Shown here in pieces: positions 8,268-14,459 of a stretch of DNA of 27,658 bases. Location: NCBI GenBank assembly GCA_009774375.1, contig VSNO01000041.1, positions 1 through 27,658 of the forward strand, read 5' to 3'. Positions within the stretch are counted from its first letter, which is position 1, and every line of letters starts with the position of its first letter. Position numbers and translations under genes: made by a program. The notes below the pieces were generated by a model. It did not search any database, was not told where the DNA came from, and saw only the letters and a program-made list of their open reading frames with translations. The DNA is from Lachnospiraceae bacterium. Its GTDB lineage: Bacteria; Bacillota; Clostridia; Lachnospirales; Lachnospiraceae.

Positions 8268-9047
8268 TTATATCTTAAATTTCTGCGACAACAGCTTTTT
8301 TCTCATACACCAGTAGACGATAACGCCCACAGGAACTGCAAAGACAAACAGCCGCCTGCCGCCTGTGAAGATTTTAAAAGCGGACAGGGTAAGCGCGCTC
8401 ACATGCCCGCCCAGATGAAAACTGCCAGGCGCAGCCTGTATCTGAAACCCCAGAAAAAACAGCGCCGCCACGAGCCACACCCCGTACAGCCTGGGACGTT
8501 TTCTCAGAATGTCCACCACCGTGACGATCACAAAGACATAGCACAGGGCACTCAGGATCAATAGTCCCCATTGAAGCGCGGAATTCTCACTAGCAGTCGT
8601 GATGCCGCCACTGATCAGCACCGGGTGCGCTCCAACATTGAGATCGAACCGGTAAATCCCTTCTCCGATATCGTCGGACCGGTACGTCAGTGTGATCGTA
8701 TACGACTGATCCTGGGTATACACATAATATTGCGCCTTACAGACAAGAGATTCCCCAAACTTGTCAAAATTCTTGTTCGTGCTGATCGATCGCAGTTTCG
8801 TAGTATGTTCATCCGATCTTTCCCAGAGGCTCTGGATCGTCTCATAGGAATCGTCAAATTCCTCCCGGCTAACGACACCCGGATACATAGACTGAAAGAC
8901 CGCGTCGGCATCGTCCTCATTCAACGCCGCGATCAGGCGCTCCACTTCCTGATCCATGTCCTCCTTTTTCAGCATGTCCGCGCATCCTGCCAGGACACAG
9001 CAGCACAAGAAAGCCAGTACAAATGCCAATACCTTTGTTTTCTTCAT
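8268..9047 (-). CDS. Lipoprotein with three C-terminal membrane segments, function unknown
   Basis: 259 residues starting with a lipoprotein signal whose lipobox is VLAGC (Cys22). The region from about 25 to 150 looks like a small alpha+beta NTF2-like extracellular domain (alternating acidic helices and strands such as KAQYYVYTQDQSYTITLTY), but I cannot name a family. The C-terminal third has three hydrophobic segments (about 160-182, 188-206 and 225-248). A lipid anchor combined with membrane helices in one protein is uncommon. It sits between the response regulator and histidine kinase genes, which suggests a role in sensing or in modulating the kinase. Start chosen at ATG 9047 because of the strong GAGGGGGGA site 6 nt upstream. 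Confidence 0.8.
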   Translation of the reverse strand: MKKTKVLAFVLAFLCCCVLAGCADMLKKEDMDQEVERLIAALNEDDADAVFQSMYPGVVSREEFDDSYETIQSLWERSDEHTTKLRSISTNKNFDKFGESLVCKAQYYVYTQDQSYTITLTYRSDDIGEGIYRFDLNVGAHPVLISGGITTASENSALQWGLLILSALCYVFVIVTVVDILRKRPRLYGVWLVAALFFLGFQIQAAPGSFHLGGHVSALTLSAFKIFTGGRRLFVFAVPVGVIVYWCMRKKLLSQKFKI

Positions 9048-9099
9048 TGGAATCCCCCCTCAGACTCATTTTATCCTTTCATCGCTGCTCTTCCTCTAT

Positions 9100-9780
9100 C
9101 TATATCCGCAGCACATACCCGATCCCCCTCACATTCTTGATGTGCTGCGGTCTTGCCGGATCGTCCTCGATCTTCTCACGCAGACGGCGGATCATGACCG
9201 CGACCGTATTCTCCTCCACGAAATCGCCCTCCGCGTCAAAGAGCGCTCCCAGGATCTGACTCTTGGACAGGATCCGGTTCGGATTCTGCACAAACAGCAG
9301 CAGCAGCCTCCACTCGGTCTTTGTGAAAAGAAGTTCCGCATCCTGCTTCCACGCGCGCATCTCATGCACACTGACGCGTATCTTCCCAAAAGATAACACA
9401 CTCTTCTCAGCTTTCCTGTTCCGCCCGAAATACGCCTGAACCTTCAAGGTCAGCACGGACAATGAAAATGGTTTTGCCACATAATCATCCGCCCCTGCGC
9501 CGTACCCCCTGACATAATCCGTCTCACTGTCCAGGGCTGTCAGGCATAAAATATAGAGATCGCTCCGGGCTTTTCGCACCTTCTCTATAAAATCCAGCCC
9601 GTTTCCGTCCGGCAGCGTCAGGTCGCAGATCAGCATCTGCAGCCGATACGTCTCCAGCGCCCGCTGTGCCTCACAAATGCTGCCGCAGGCATATACCTGA
9701 TACCCTGCCCTCTCCAACGCGAAACTCACTCCGCGGTTCACGCTCTCCTCATCCTCCAGCAATAAAATGACACCTTCCAC
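9100..9780 (-). CDS. OmpR-family response regulator
   Basis: 226 residues: an N-terminal receiver domain with the acidic pair at 10-11, phosphoacceptor Asp53 (ICDLTLPDGNG), Thr81 and Lys103 (VAKPF), followed by a C-terminal winged-helix DNA-binding domain ending RRLREKIEDDPARPQHIKNVRGIGYVLRI, typical of OmpR/PhoB regulators. It is the first gene of an operon with the lipoprotein and kinase. The start is a GTG at 9780: AAAGGAG lies 7 nt upstream and no good ATG is in range. Likely targets include its own operon and possibly the nearby ABC transporter genes, which is inference from location. Confidence 0.93.
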   Translation of the reverse strand: MEGVILLLEDEESVNRGVSFALERAGYQVYACGSICEAQRALETYRLQMLICDLTLPDGNGLDFIEKVRKARSDLYILCLTALDSETDYVRGYGAGADDYVAKPFSLSVLTLKVQAYFGRNRKAEKSVLSFGKIRVSVHEMRAWKQDAELLFTKTEWRLLLLFVQNPNRILSKSQILGALFDAEGDFVEENTVAVMIRRLREKIEDDPARPQHIKNVRGIGYVLRI

Positions 9781-9805
9781 CCAAACGCTCCTTTTTCATC
9801 GAGTA

Positions 9806-9846
9806 GGGGAATGACTTTCTCCCCTGCTCGTGCGCCTCTGCACGAG
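9806..9846. repeat. Two adjacent stem-loops upstream of the response regulator
   Basis: The first stem-loop is at 9806-9824 (GGGGA/TCCCC arms). The second is at 9827-9846, with perfect 7-bp arms CTCGTGC/GCACGAG. They lie within 70 nt of the GTG start and close to its ribosome site, so they may be part of the leader of the two-component operon or a back-up terminator for the upstream unit. Confidence 0.5.
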
Positions 9847-9852
9847 TCTATG

Positions 9853-9878
9853 TATAAAAGGCAGGGACTTACCCCTGC
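9853..9878 (-). terminator. Probable Rho-independent terminator
   Basis: An 18-nt hairpin with GCAGGG/CCCTGC arms (minus strand) is followed by CTTTTATA. It lies just after the stop codon of the degraded GNAT-like gene and would end transcription coming from that side. Confidence 0.6.
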
Positions 9879-9890
9879 TTCCCCTTCCTG

Positions 9891-10218
9891 TTATTCGACC
9901 CGGAATTCCTCTGCCTCTTCATCTGTAAGCGGTCCTCCCAGATCACTCTTAGATGTAAATGCCACTACACCATCACACCCTGCATCAAGACTTATCTGAC
10001 ACGCTATAGCAAGTAAATGTGCTCCTACACCTGCATAGATACCTTCATGGCTGTAATTGTGCGGGGCAGTTTCAACAATCTAAGTCAAACTTCCATCCCT
10101 TATAGTCTTTTGGCCTGATCGGTGTTTCACGCCTCTGATAATATGTCTCCACTTCCCTGCCAGTCCGCGTATCGATCAGACAGTCCGTGATCCTGTCGAT
10201 TAAAATATCAACTTCCAT
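9891..10218 (-). pseudogene. Remnant of a small GNAT-fold protein gene with internal deletion
   Basis: The first 48 codons (ATG 10218, AAAGGAG site) read MEVDILIDRITDCLIDTRTG and continue to KDYKGWKFDLDC, then stop at 10072. A second frame starting a few bases before that stop reads VETAPHNYSHEGIYAGVGAHLLAIA and continues to GCDGVVAFTSKSDL, ending at 9891. I recognise both parts from one Clostridia protein type in which a conserved N-terminal segment is followed, after some 40 extra residues, by an acetyltransferase-like core with the GVGAHL acetyl-CoA-type loop. The linking part is missing and the frame changes at the join near 10070. The end after SDL also seems to depart from the expected sequence. 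It is therefore most likely a dead gene. The family assignment is from memory of similar sequences, not from a search. Confidence 0.6.
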
Positions 10219-10313
10219 CGTATGTGAATCTCCTTTATTAATTATATTTTAACACGTTTTCCATCAAAATGCCACAGTAAATATACGTATACACAAACAA
10301 GCGAAAAACCCTA

Positions 10314-10352
10314 AACAAAACCTTCCTGCAAGATGCTCCAGACATCGGCAGG
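10314..10352 (-). terminator. Terminator downstream of the radical SAM gene
   Basis: A hairpin at 10325-10352 (CCTGC...GCAGG with an inner GATG/CATC) is followed on the minus strand by AAGGTTTTGTTT. It lies about 90 nt after the radical SAM stop codon. A second small hairpin (CAGCTTTTAAGCTG, near 10392-10407) precedes it. Confidence 0.55.
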
Positions 10353-10439
10353 GGTTTGTAAGGATCTTCCGCTTCGTAATCACATCAACCGCAGCTTAAA
10401 AGCTGTAGAAAGAGGATATTTTCCCACAGCTCCTTAGGA

Positions 10440-11711
10440 TCATCGTCTCTCGTAGAATATCCTGTAATACAGTTTCAGGTATTCCTCCAGATAATTTTTC
10501 TCCGGCGGACACGCACTCTTTCCGATCTTTCTCAGATAATCACAGCCGCCGTTGCAGTACGGCAGCAGCCTGCAGGCATTGCACTCGTCCACTTTGTATG
10601 GATCCAGACAAAGCTCGGTGTTCCCGCATCCAATGCCGTTTGGCTGATAACGCAGGGCACCATCAGCGATCTGTGCAAAGGAATCTTTCGGATCGTAGGA
10701 GCGGTCGCACTGATACAGGTATAATCCGGGACCAACCACATAATTATTCCTCGCATAAGCGCCGCAGTACACACCCATATTTTGAAAACAGCTCATATCG
10801 CTGACGCGGAACTGATGATCCAGCGCCCAGTTCGCCAGCCTGATCACATGCTGCATATACGTGTCGACGTCCAGCTCAATCTCCGCGCATGGTCTATGTT
10901 CATAGCTTACGATACGGCTAAAGGAAAAAGAAAGTGATGAATGTCTGTATCCTGAAAGTTCTTCGAAGATTTCTTTGATGTTCCCGATATTGCTCTTGCA
11001 GAGATTTAGATTCACTATTACATTCGTATGCCTCATCATGCTGATAATGTTCCTGATCACACGGTCCGATCCGTACTCCGCCGACGGGCGCAGCCCATTG
11101 TGTATCTCTCCTGTGCCGACCATCGACACCGTCACATTGGTCAATCTGTAGCGCTCCATCATTCTGAAAAATCTATCATCATAGATCGAGGCGTTTGTCG
11201 AGATGGAGTAGCTGTATGTATGCTTTTTATCCTTATCTGCCTTCGCACAGAATCTCAGTATCCGATCCCTTACCAGAAGCGGCTCGCCTCCATACCAGTT
11301 GATATGGATATTTTTCTGCGGCGCTCCCAGCAAAAAAGCATAAAATCCGTCGAAATCCTCCTCCGTCATCTCAGCATATTCAAGATCCAGGTTTCTCTGA
11401 TAACAGTAGGTACAGTCGCTATTGCATCTCAATGTACTGATCACCGTTACATTTAACTCATCTGCACTGTTTACCGTCCGCCAGTGTCTGTGTCGGATCT
11501 CCTTCAATTCGTCATAATCGTCCTCAACAATGAATCCGTCCTGATACAGTTTGTTCCAATAGATCGACCTGGTATTGTTTGGATTTTTCAGACATTCGAT
11601 GCAGCCTTCATTTCGATCGACAGGCAGTTGAAGCAGGGTGTCATTGACCAAATTGTAATACAGGACAAAATCGTCAATCCTGGCTGAAATGAAATAACCT
11701 GATGTTTTCAT
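10440..11711 (-). CDS. Radical SAM/SPASM peptide maturase
   Basis: 423 residues. The radical SAM cluster motif is CNSDCTYC (Cys96, Cys100, Cys103), with the SAM-binding GGEP at 141-144. The C-terminal third is a Cys-rich SPASM domain with Cys316, 335, 362, 368, 377, 380, 386, 390 and 401, ending CRLLPYCNGGCDYLR, enough for two auxiliary Fe-S clusters. Residues 1-75 (SARIDDFVLYYNLVNDTLLQL followed by LYQDGFIVEDDYDELK) look like the winged-helix N-terminus seen in many peptide maturases that bind a leader peptide. Such enzymes make thioether, C-C or other radical crosslinks in ribosomal peptides. I chose ATG 11711 over longer starts because of the AAAGGGGG site. A good promoter lies at 11964-11992, and a 42-codon frame sits 31 nt upstream as a possible substrate. 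The secreted peptide at 12173 is an alternative substrate or signal. Confidence 0.9.
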   Translation of the reverse strand: MKTSGYFISARIDDFVLYYNLVNDTLLQLPVDRNEGCIECLKNPNNTRSIYWNKLYQDGFIVEDDYDELKEIRHRHWRTVNSADELNVTVISTLRCNSDCTYCYQRNLDLEYAEMTEEDFDGFYAFLLGAPQKNIHINWYGGEPLLVRDRILRFCAKADKDKKHTYSYSISTNASIYDDRFFRMMERYRLTNVTVSMVGTGEIHNGLRPSAEYGSDRVIRNIISMMRHTNVIVNLNLCKSNIGNIKEIFEELSGYRHSSLSFSFSRIVSYEHRPCAEIELDVDTYMQHVIRLANWALDHQFRVSDMSCFQNMGVYCGAYARNNYVVGPGLYLYQCDRSYDPKDSFAQIADGALRYQPNGIGCGNTELCLDPYKVDECNACRLLPYCNGGCDYLRKIGKSACPPEKNYLEEYLKLYYRIFYERR

Positions 11712-11742
11712 AATTGCCCCCTTTCGTGACATGTGGCAATTC

Positions 11743-11871
11743 CTACTGCATATTTGAAAAACGGTTTCCATCACACTTGTATGACACAATCTGCCAGCGA
11801 TCACCGCCGAGTGGCGGAATCAACCGCAGCGCCTCAATTGCATAATGTGATAAACTGCGCAGCCGGTACAT
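11743..11871 (-). CDS. Candidate 42-residue precursor peptide in the radical SAM leader
   Basis: An open frame of 42 codons (ATG 11871, stop TAG 11743) lies entirely between the promoter at 11964-11992 and the radical SAM start, 31 nt upstream of the enzyme and in the same direction. Its start overlaps by one base the stop (TGATG) of a 13-codon frame that begins at about 11910, an arrangement suited to coupled translation. The peptide is basic at the N-terminus and its C-terminal half contains LGGDRWQIVSYKCDGNRF, with Gly-Gly, Trp, Tyr, Cys and Asn residues common in radical SAM substrates. Against it: there is no strong ribosome site directly before either start, and I do not recognise the sequence. 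The long leader needs an explanation, and this is the best one visible. Confidence 0.4.
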   Translation of the reverse strand: MYRLRSLSHYAIEALRLIPPLGGDRWQIVSYKCDGNRFSNMQ

Positions 11872-11963
11872 CAATACTGGTCTTTATCGATCGCTGTGCG
11901 GATGATAGACATGATTTCTCAAGAATGCTCCAGAATAGTTTCTTTATAACATTAATGGTCATC

Positions 11964-11992
11964 AGTATACCATTCATACATACCATTTTCAA
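11964..11992 (-). promoter_or_regulatory. Promoter of the radical SAM transcription unit
   Basis: TTGAAA (11987-11992) and TATACT (11964-11969) are separated by exactly 17 bp on the minus strand. Transcription would start near 11957, giving a leader of about 245 nt before the enzyme's ATG. Confidence 0.7.
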
Positions 11993-12044
11993 TGCCCAAA
12001 ACCGTCCAAATCCCTCTGTCTTGTTTGTACAGCTCTGGGCATTG
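11990..12044. repeat. Widely spaced inverted repeat overlapping the radical SAM -35 box
   Basis: CAATGCCCA at 11990-11998 and TGGGCATTG at 12036-12044 are exact 9-bp inverted copies with 37 nt between them. The left copy overlaps the -35 box of the radical SAM promoter by three bases. The arrangement suits a dimeric regulator or DNA loop. The dual-HTH protein encoded next door is the obvious candidate, by inference. Confidence 0.45.
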
Positions 12045-12097
12045 CTTTTGTGGTATTCCTGCGTTTAAATGAAACTGTTAAGTCACATGGATCATAT

Positions 12098-12131
12098 TTG
12101 TTTCACTTGGTCTTTCACGAAACAATTGACC
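12098..12131 (+). promoter_or_regulatory. Inverted repeat abutting a -35-like box of the peptide gene
   Basis: TTGTTTC (12098-12104) and GAAACAA (12119-12125) form an inverted repeat directly followed by TTGACC (12126-12131), a -35-like box about 42 nt upstream of the peptide ATG. No good -10 is found at 16-18 bp spacing, which fits a promoter that needs an activator bound just upstream of -35. This is a candidate operator for the dual-HTH regulator. Confidence 0.4.
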
Positions 12132-12172
12132 TGATATTCATTTATATTTTACGAAAGAAGGAATCATAAATC

Positions 12173-12328
12173 ATGAAAAAAGCATTTAAAAAAGCGATGA
12201 GTGTTATGTTTTTGCTGGCTCTTACAGTTACATTGAACGCAGGTGTTGTTGGAACAATTCCTCAGGACGATAATGGCGGGATTGCTCCATTGAGTGATAT
12301 GCCTGGCCCAACCGGCTTCCAATATTAA
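12173..12328 (+). CDS. Short secreted peptide, candidate signalling or RiPP precursor (51 aa)
   Basis: The frame reads MKKAFKKAMSVMFLLALTVT, then LNAGVVGTIPQDDNGGIAPL, then SDMPGPTGFQY. It has a basic n-region with four lysines, a hydrophobic core (residues 9-20) and a plausible signal-peptidase site after LNA (about residue 23), leaving an ~28-residue peptide rich in Gly, Pro and Asp and ending in aromatic residues. AAGGA lies about 10 nt before the ATG. It is the only clear plus-strand gene in the window. It diverges from the radical SAM gene, and its last 4 nt overlap the 3' end of the dual-HTH regulator. Short Sec-exported precursors beside HTH/helical-repeat proteins are the hallmark of RRNPP signalling, where the C-terminal part of the precursor is the pheromone. 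It could alternatively be a maturase substrate. I know no named homologue. Confidence 0.72.
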   Translation: MKKAFKKAMSVMFLLALTVTLNAGVVGTIPQDDNGGIAPLSDMPGPTGFQY

Positions 12329-14217
12329 TTAGGGTTTGATAAAAGTTTCCTAAGTTGCTCTTTCACTATTTTTTCTCGCGTATGATCTTTATTTATTTGA
12401 CATAAAGTAATACATTTCTTTAAGTACAAATCTTCTTGATATCCCTGTTTCAAAGGGATATTTTTCTTTCCTTTTTCTCTACAATTCCATATGTTAATAT
12501 ACAACTGCATATCAAACAAGTTCATTCTATAACAGTGCACACATTCCTTCATAGTACTTATACTAATCACATCCGATTTATCATATTCTCCTCTATCCCC
12601 ATATATATTGGCAATATTAGTCATAATTGCTTCCCACGCTGCAATATGCTCAAGAATACCTTCATCTGCCTCCAATTGTCTACACAGTTCAAGCAAAATA
12701 TCTAATTCCTTATTTTCCTTTGATTTTCCAATGCACATAGCAATATTAAGTAAACACTGCATTTCCACATTGGTCAAATATCTCTCTCCGTTCCTTAATA
12801 CTGCGTCATATGGTATTGTATCCTCCAATATTTTTCTAAAACATTGGATAGCTTCTTCTATCGACAGCCTACCAATGCCAGACTTTATTCTGATTTCCGT
12901 CCACTCTTTATATTGCCTGTTTATTGGATTTTCCAAAGATATGTACTGTCCAAGTTCTCCCAACAATACCTCAACCTTTTTGTAATCGCATTTATTTGCA
13001 TATACACCTATCTCGCCGGCAATAACACTTGCTTTTACATCTTTCGTAACTATCTGTGTCCGCTGATACTCCCCCGACAGATTCAACCGCTCAAACAACA
13101 GCCTGACAATCTCAATATTCGGTTTGGTTTTATTTGCTTCCAGTCTCCCGATCGTCTTTTCAGAGCAGATTCCCTCACAGAGCGCTTTCTTCGTCATGCC
13201 CAGCATCTCGCGTCTTCTGCGGATGACATCACAGATACAGTAGGCTTCCTTTTGCTGGTACAGGTAGCAGGATGTCTCCATTTTCCTGTGCGTCCCGCAC
13301 AGATCGTGGACAAAATCGAGCGCATCGAGCCATTCTGTCATCATATCGATCACTTTCTGAACCGATTCCCGTTTCCTGCCCTCCTCATCGTTTTCGATCC
13401 CATCCATCAGCCATGTCAGACCTTCTCTTCTGATCTCGATCAGCTCCCAGAGATAGTACATCCTCCCTGTCGTCCGCAGCTGTTCGATCCCTTTATTGCT
13501 GAGACGCAGCAGGCGGTTCCAATCCCTGTCCGCCTCCGCCGTGCTCAGATACAGGTAGTAAATGACTTTCGGAAATATTTTCACATAACTGTAAGTGTCA
13601 AACATCTCGCTGCTGATATAGGCAAGGATCTCCTCGCACCGCGAAGCCATCCGCTCCGGACGGCAGCACCGCTCATACTCCAGTATCATATCCAGCTCCT
13701 GCACGGAGAGGCAGAGTTCTTTGATCGACACGTCATCAATATCGGAGACTGTCAGCTTCACTGCCTCCTCATAGAGCCCTGCGATCACAGACGCATCCTC
13801 ATGGCGTTTCTGCATGATCTGCGCCCGCATCACCAGACAGAACTGTCTTTCCAGATTGTAATCGCCGTTCTTTTTCTCGTAGATCGCCAGTTCCCTCTCT
13901 GCTGTGACAAAATCCGATTTCTCGATCGCATTTACGATGCGCTGTCTCGTTTTCCACACGAGATAGTCCTCATGAAACAGAAAATTCTCATATCCGTCGC
14001 TGCACACACCCAGTCTTGCCAGGATGCGGTCACGAAGCTCTTTGCCTGCAAGCCTCTCACCTCTCTCGATCTTACCCATCATGCTAAATGAACAGAGATC
14101 CCTGCACAGTGCCTCCAGTGTAATCCCCTGTATCTCTCTTGCCTTTCTGATCAGCGTAGGAAAATCCCACAGATCAAGCGCCTGCAGCTCATAGTATTTC
14201 TTACTTTTCTCAACCAT
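12325..14217 (-). CDS. Regulator with two HTH-XRE/helical-repeat units, RRNPP-like (630 aa)
   Basis: Residues about 22-72 (LIRKAREIQGITLEALCRDL, then SFSMMGKIERGER) form a first XRE-type helix-turn-helix. A second occupies about 328-383 (ICDVIRRRREMLGMTKKALC, then SEKTIGRLEANKTKPN). Each is followed by ~240 residues of paired helices resembling TPR repeats, so the protein appears to be a tandem duplication or fusion of one HTH-TPR unit of ~310 residues. HTH plus TPR is the architecture of RRNPP regulators (Rgg, PlcR, NprR, PrgX), which bind re-imported peptides in the helical domain. Start ATG 14217 has a GGGGGAA site. The gene converges on the short secreted peptide with a 4-nt overlap. The part encoding the second repeat domain (12325 to about 13060) is clearly more AT-rich than the rest, suggesting mosaic origin. 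The peptide-receptor role is inference. Confidence 0.8.
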   Translation of the reverse strand: MVEKSKKYYELQALDLWDFPTLIRKAREIQGITLEALCRDLCSFSMMGKIERGERLAGKELRDRILARLGVCSDGYENFLFHEDYLVWKTRQRIVNAIEKSDFVTAERELAIYEKKNGDYNLERQFCLVMRAQIMQKRHEDASVIAGLYEEAVKLTVSDIDDVSIKELCLSVQELDMILEYERCCRPERMASRCEEILAYISSEMFDTYSYVKIFPKVIYYLYLSTAEADRDWNRLLRLSNKGIEQLRTTGRMYYLWELIEIRREGLTWLMDGIENDEEGRKRESVQKVIDMMTEWLDALDFVHDLCGTHRKMETSCYLYQQKEAYCICDVIRRRREMLGMTKKALCEGICSEKTIGRLEANKTKPNIEIVRLLFERLNLSGEYQRTQIVTKDVKASVIAGEIGVYANKCDYKKVEVLLGELGQYISLENPINRQYKEWTEIRIKSGIGRLSIEEAIQCFRKILEDTIPYDAVLRNGERYLTNVEMQCLLNIAMCIGKSKENKELDILLELCRQLEADEGILEHIAAWEAIMTNIANIYGDRGEYDKSDVISISTMKECVHCYRMNLFDMQLYINIWNCREKGKKNIPLKQGYQEDLYLKKCITLCQINKDHTREKIVKEQLRKLLSNPN

Positions 14218-14295
14218 TCCAATTCCCCCATTGTAACTGCGCCGTCATTTTATCCTTTGCCAAAAACTGTTATAGAATGAATCTTTATCACACAC

Positions 14296-14349
14296 ATAAA
14301 AATCCCAGCATGATAAAACAGTTCACTTCTATTTTATCATACTGGGATT
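14296..14349 (-). terminator. Rho-independent terminator after metK
   Basis: A long stem (AATCCCAG and ATGATAAAA paired with TTTTATCAT and CTGGGATT, each side interrupted by one base) at 14301-14349 is followed on the minus strand by TTTTTATG. It lies about 110 nt after the metK stop and about 80 nt before the dual-HTH regulator start, isolating the two units. The stretch between hairpin and metK holds nothing else recognisable. Confidence 0.85.
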
Positions 14350-14459
14350 GATATTGAGTTTCTTTTTTGAGACGATTTTGTGATTATCCAAAACGTTACT
14401 GTTTACATCCTGTATCGATCACCAGTCCCCCGCTCTCCGTCCAGAGTGAAGCCAGCGGT

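Noticed and set aside
11733..12068. A 111-codon plus-strand frame overlapping the radical SAM promoter region
   Set aside because: It runs through promoters and inverted repeats, has no ribosome site and shows no domain.
12844..14091. A 415-codon plus-strand frame opposite the dual-HTH regulator
   Set aside because: It is antisense to a protein with clear HTH domains, has no ribosome site, and its translation is low-complexity His/Leu/Arg-rich text typical of shadow frames.
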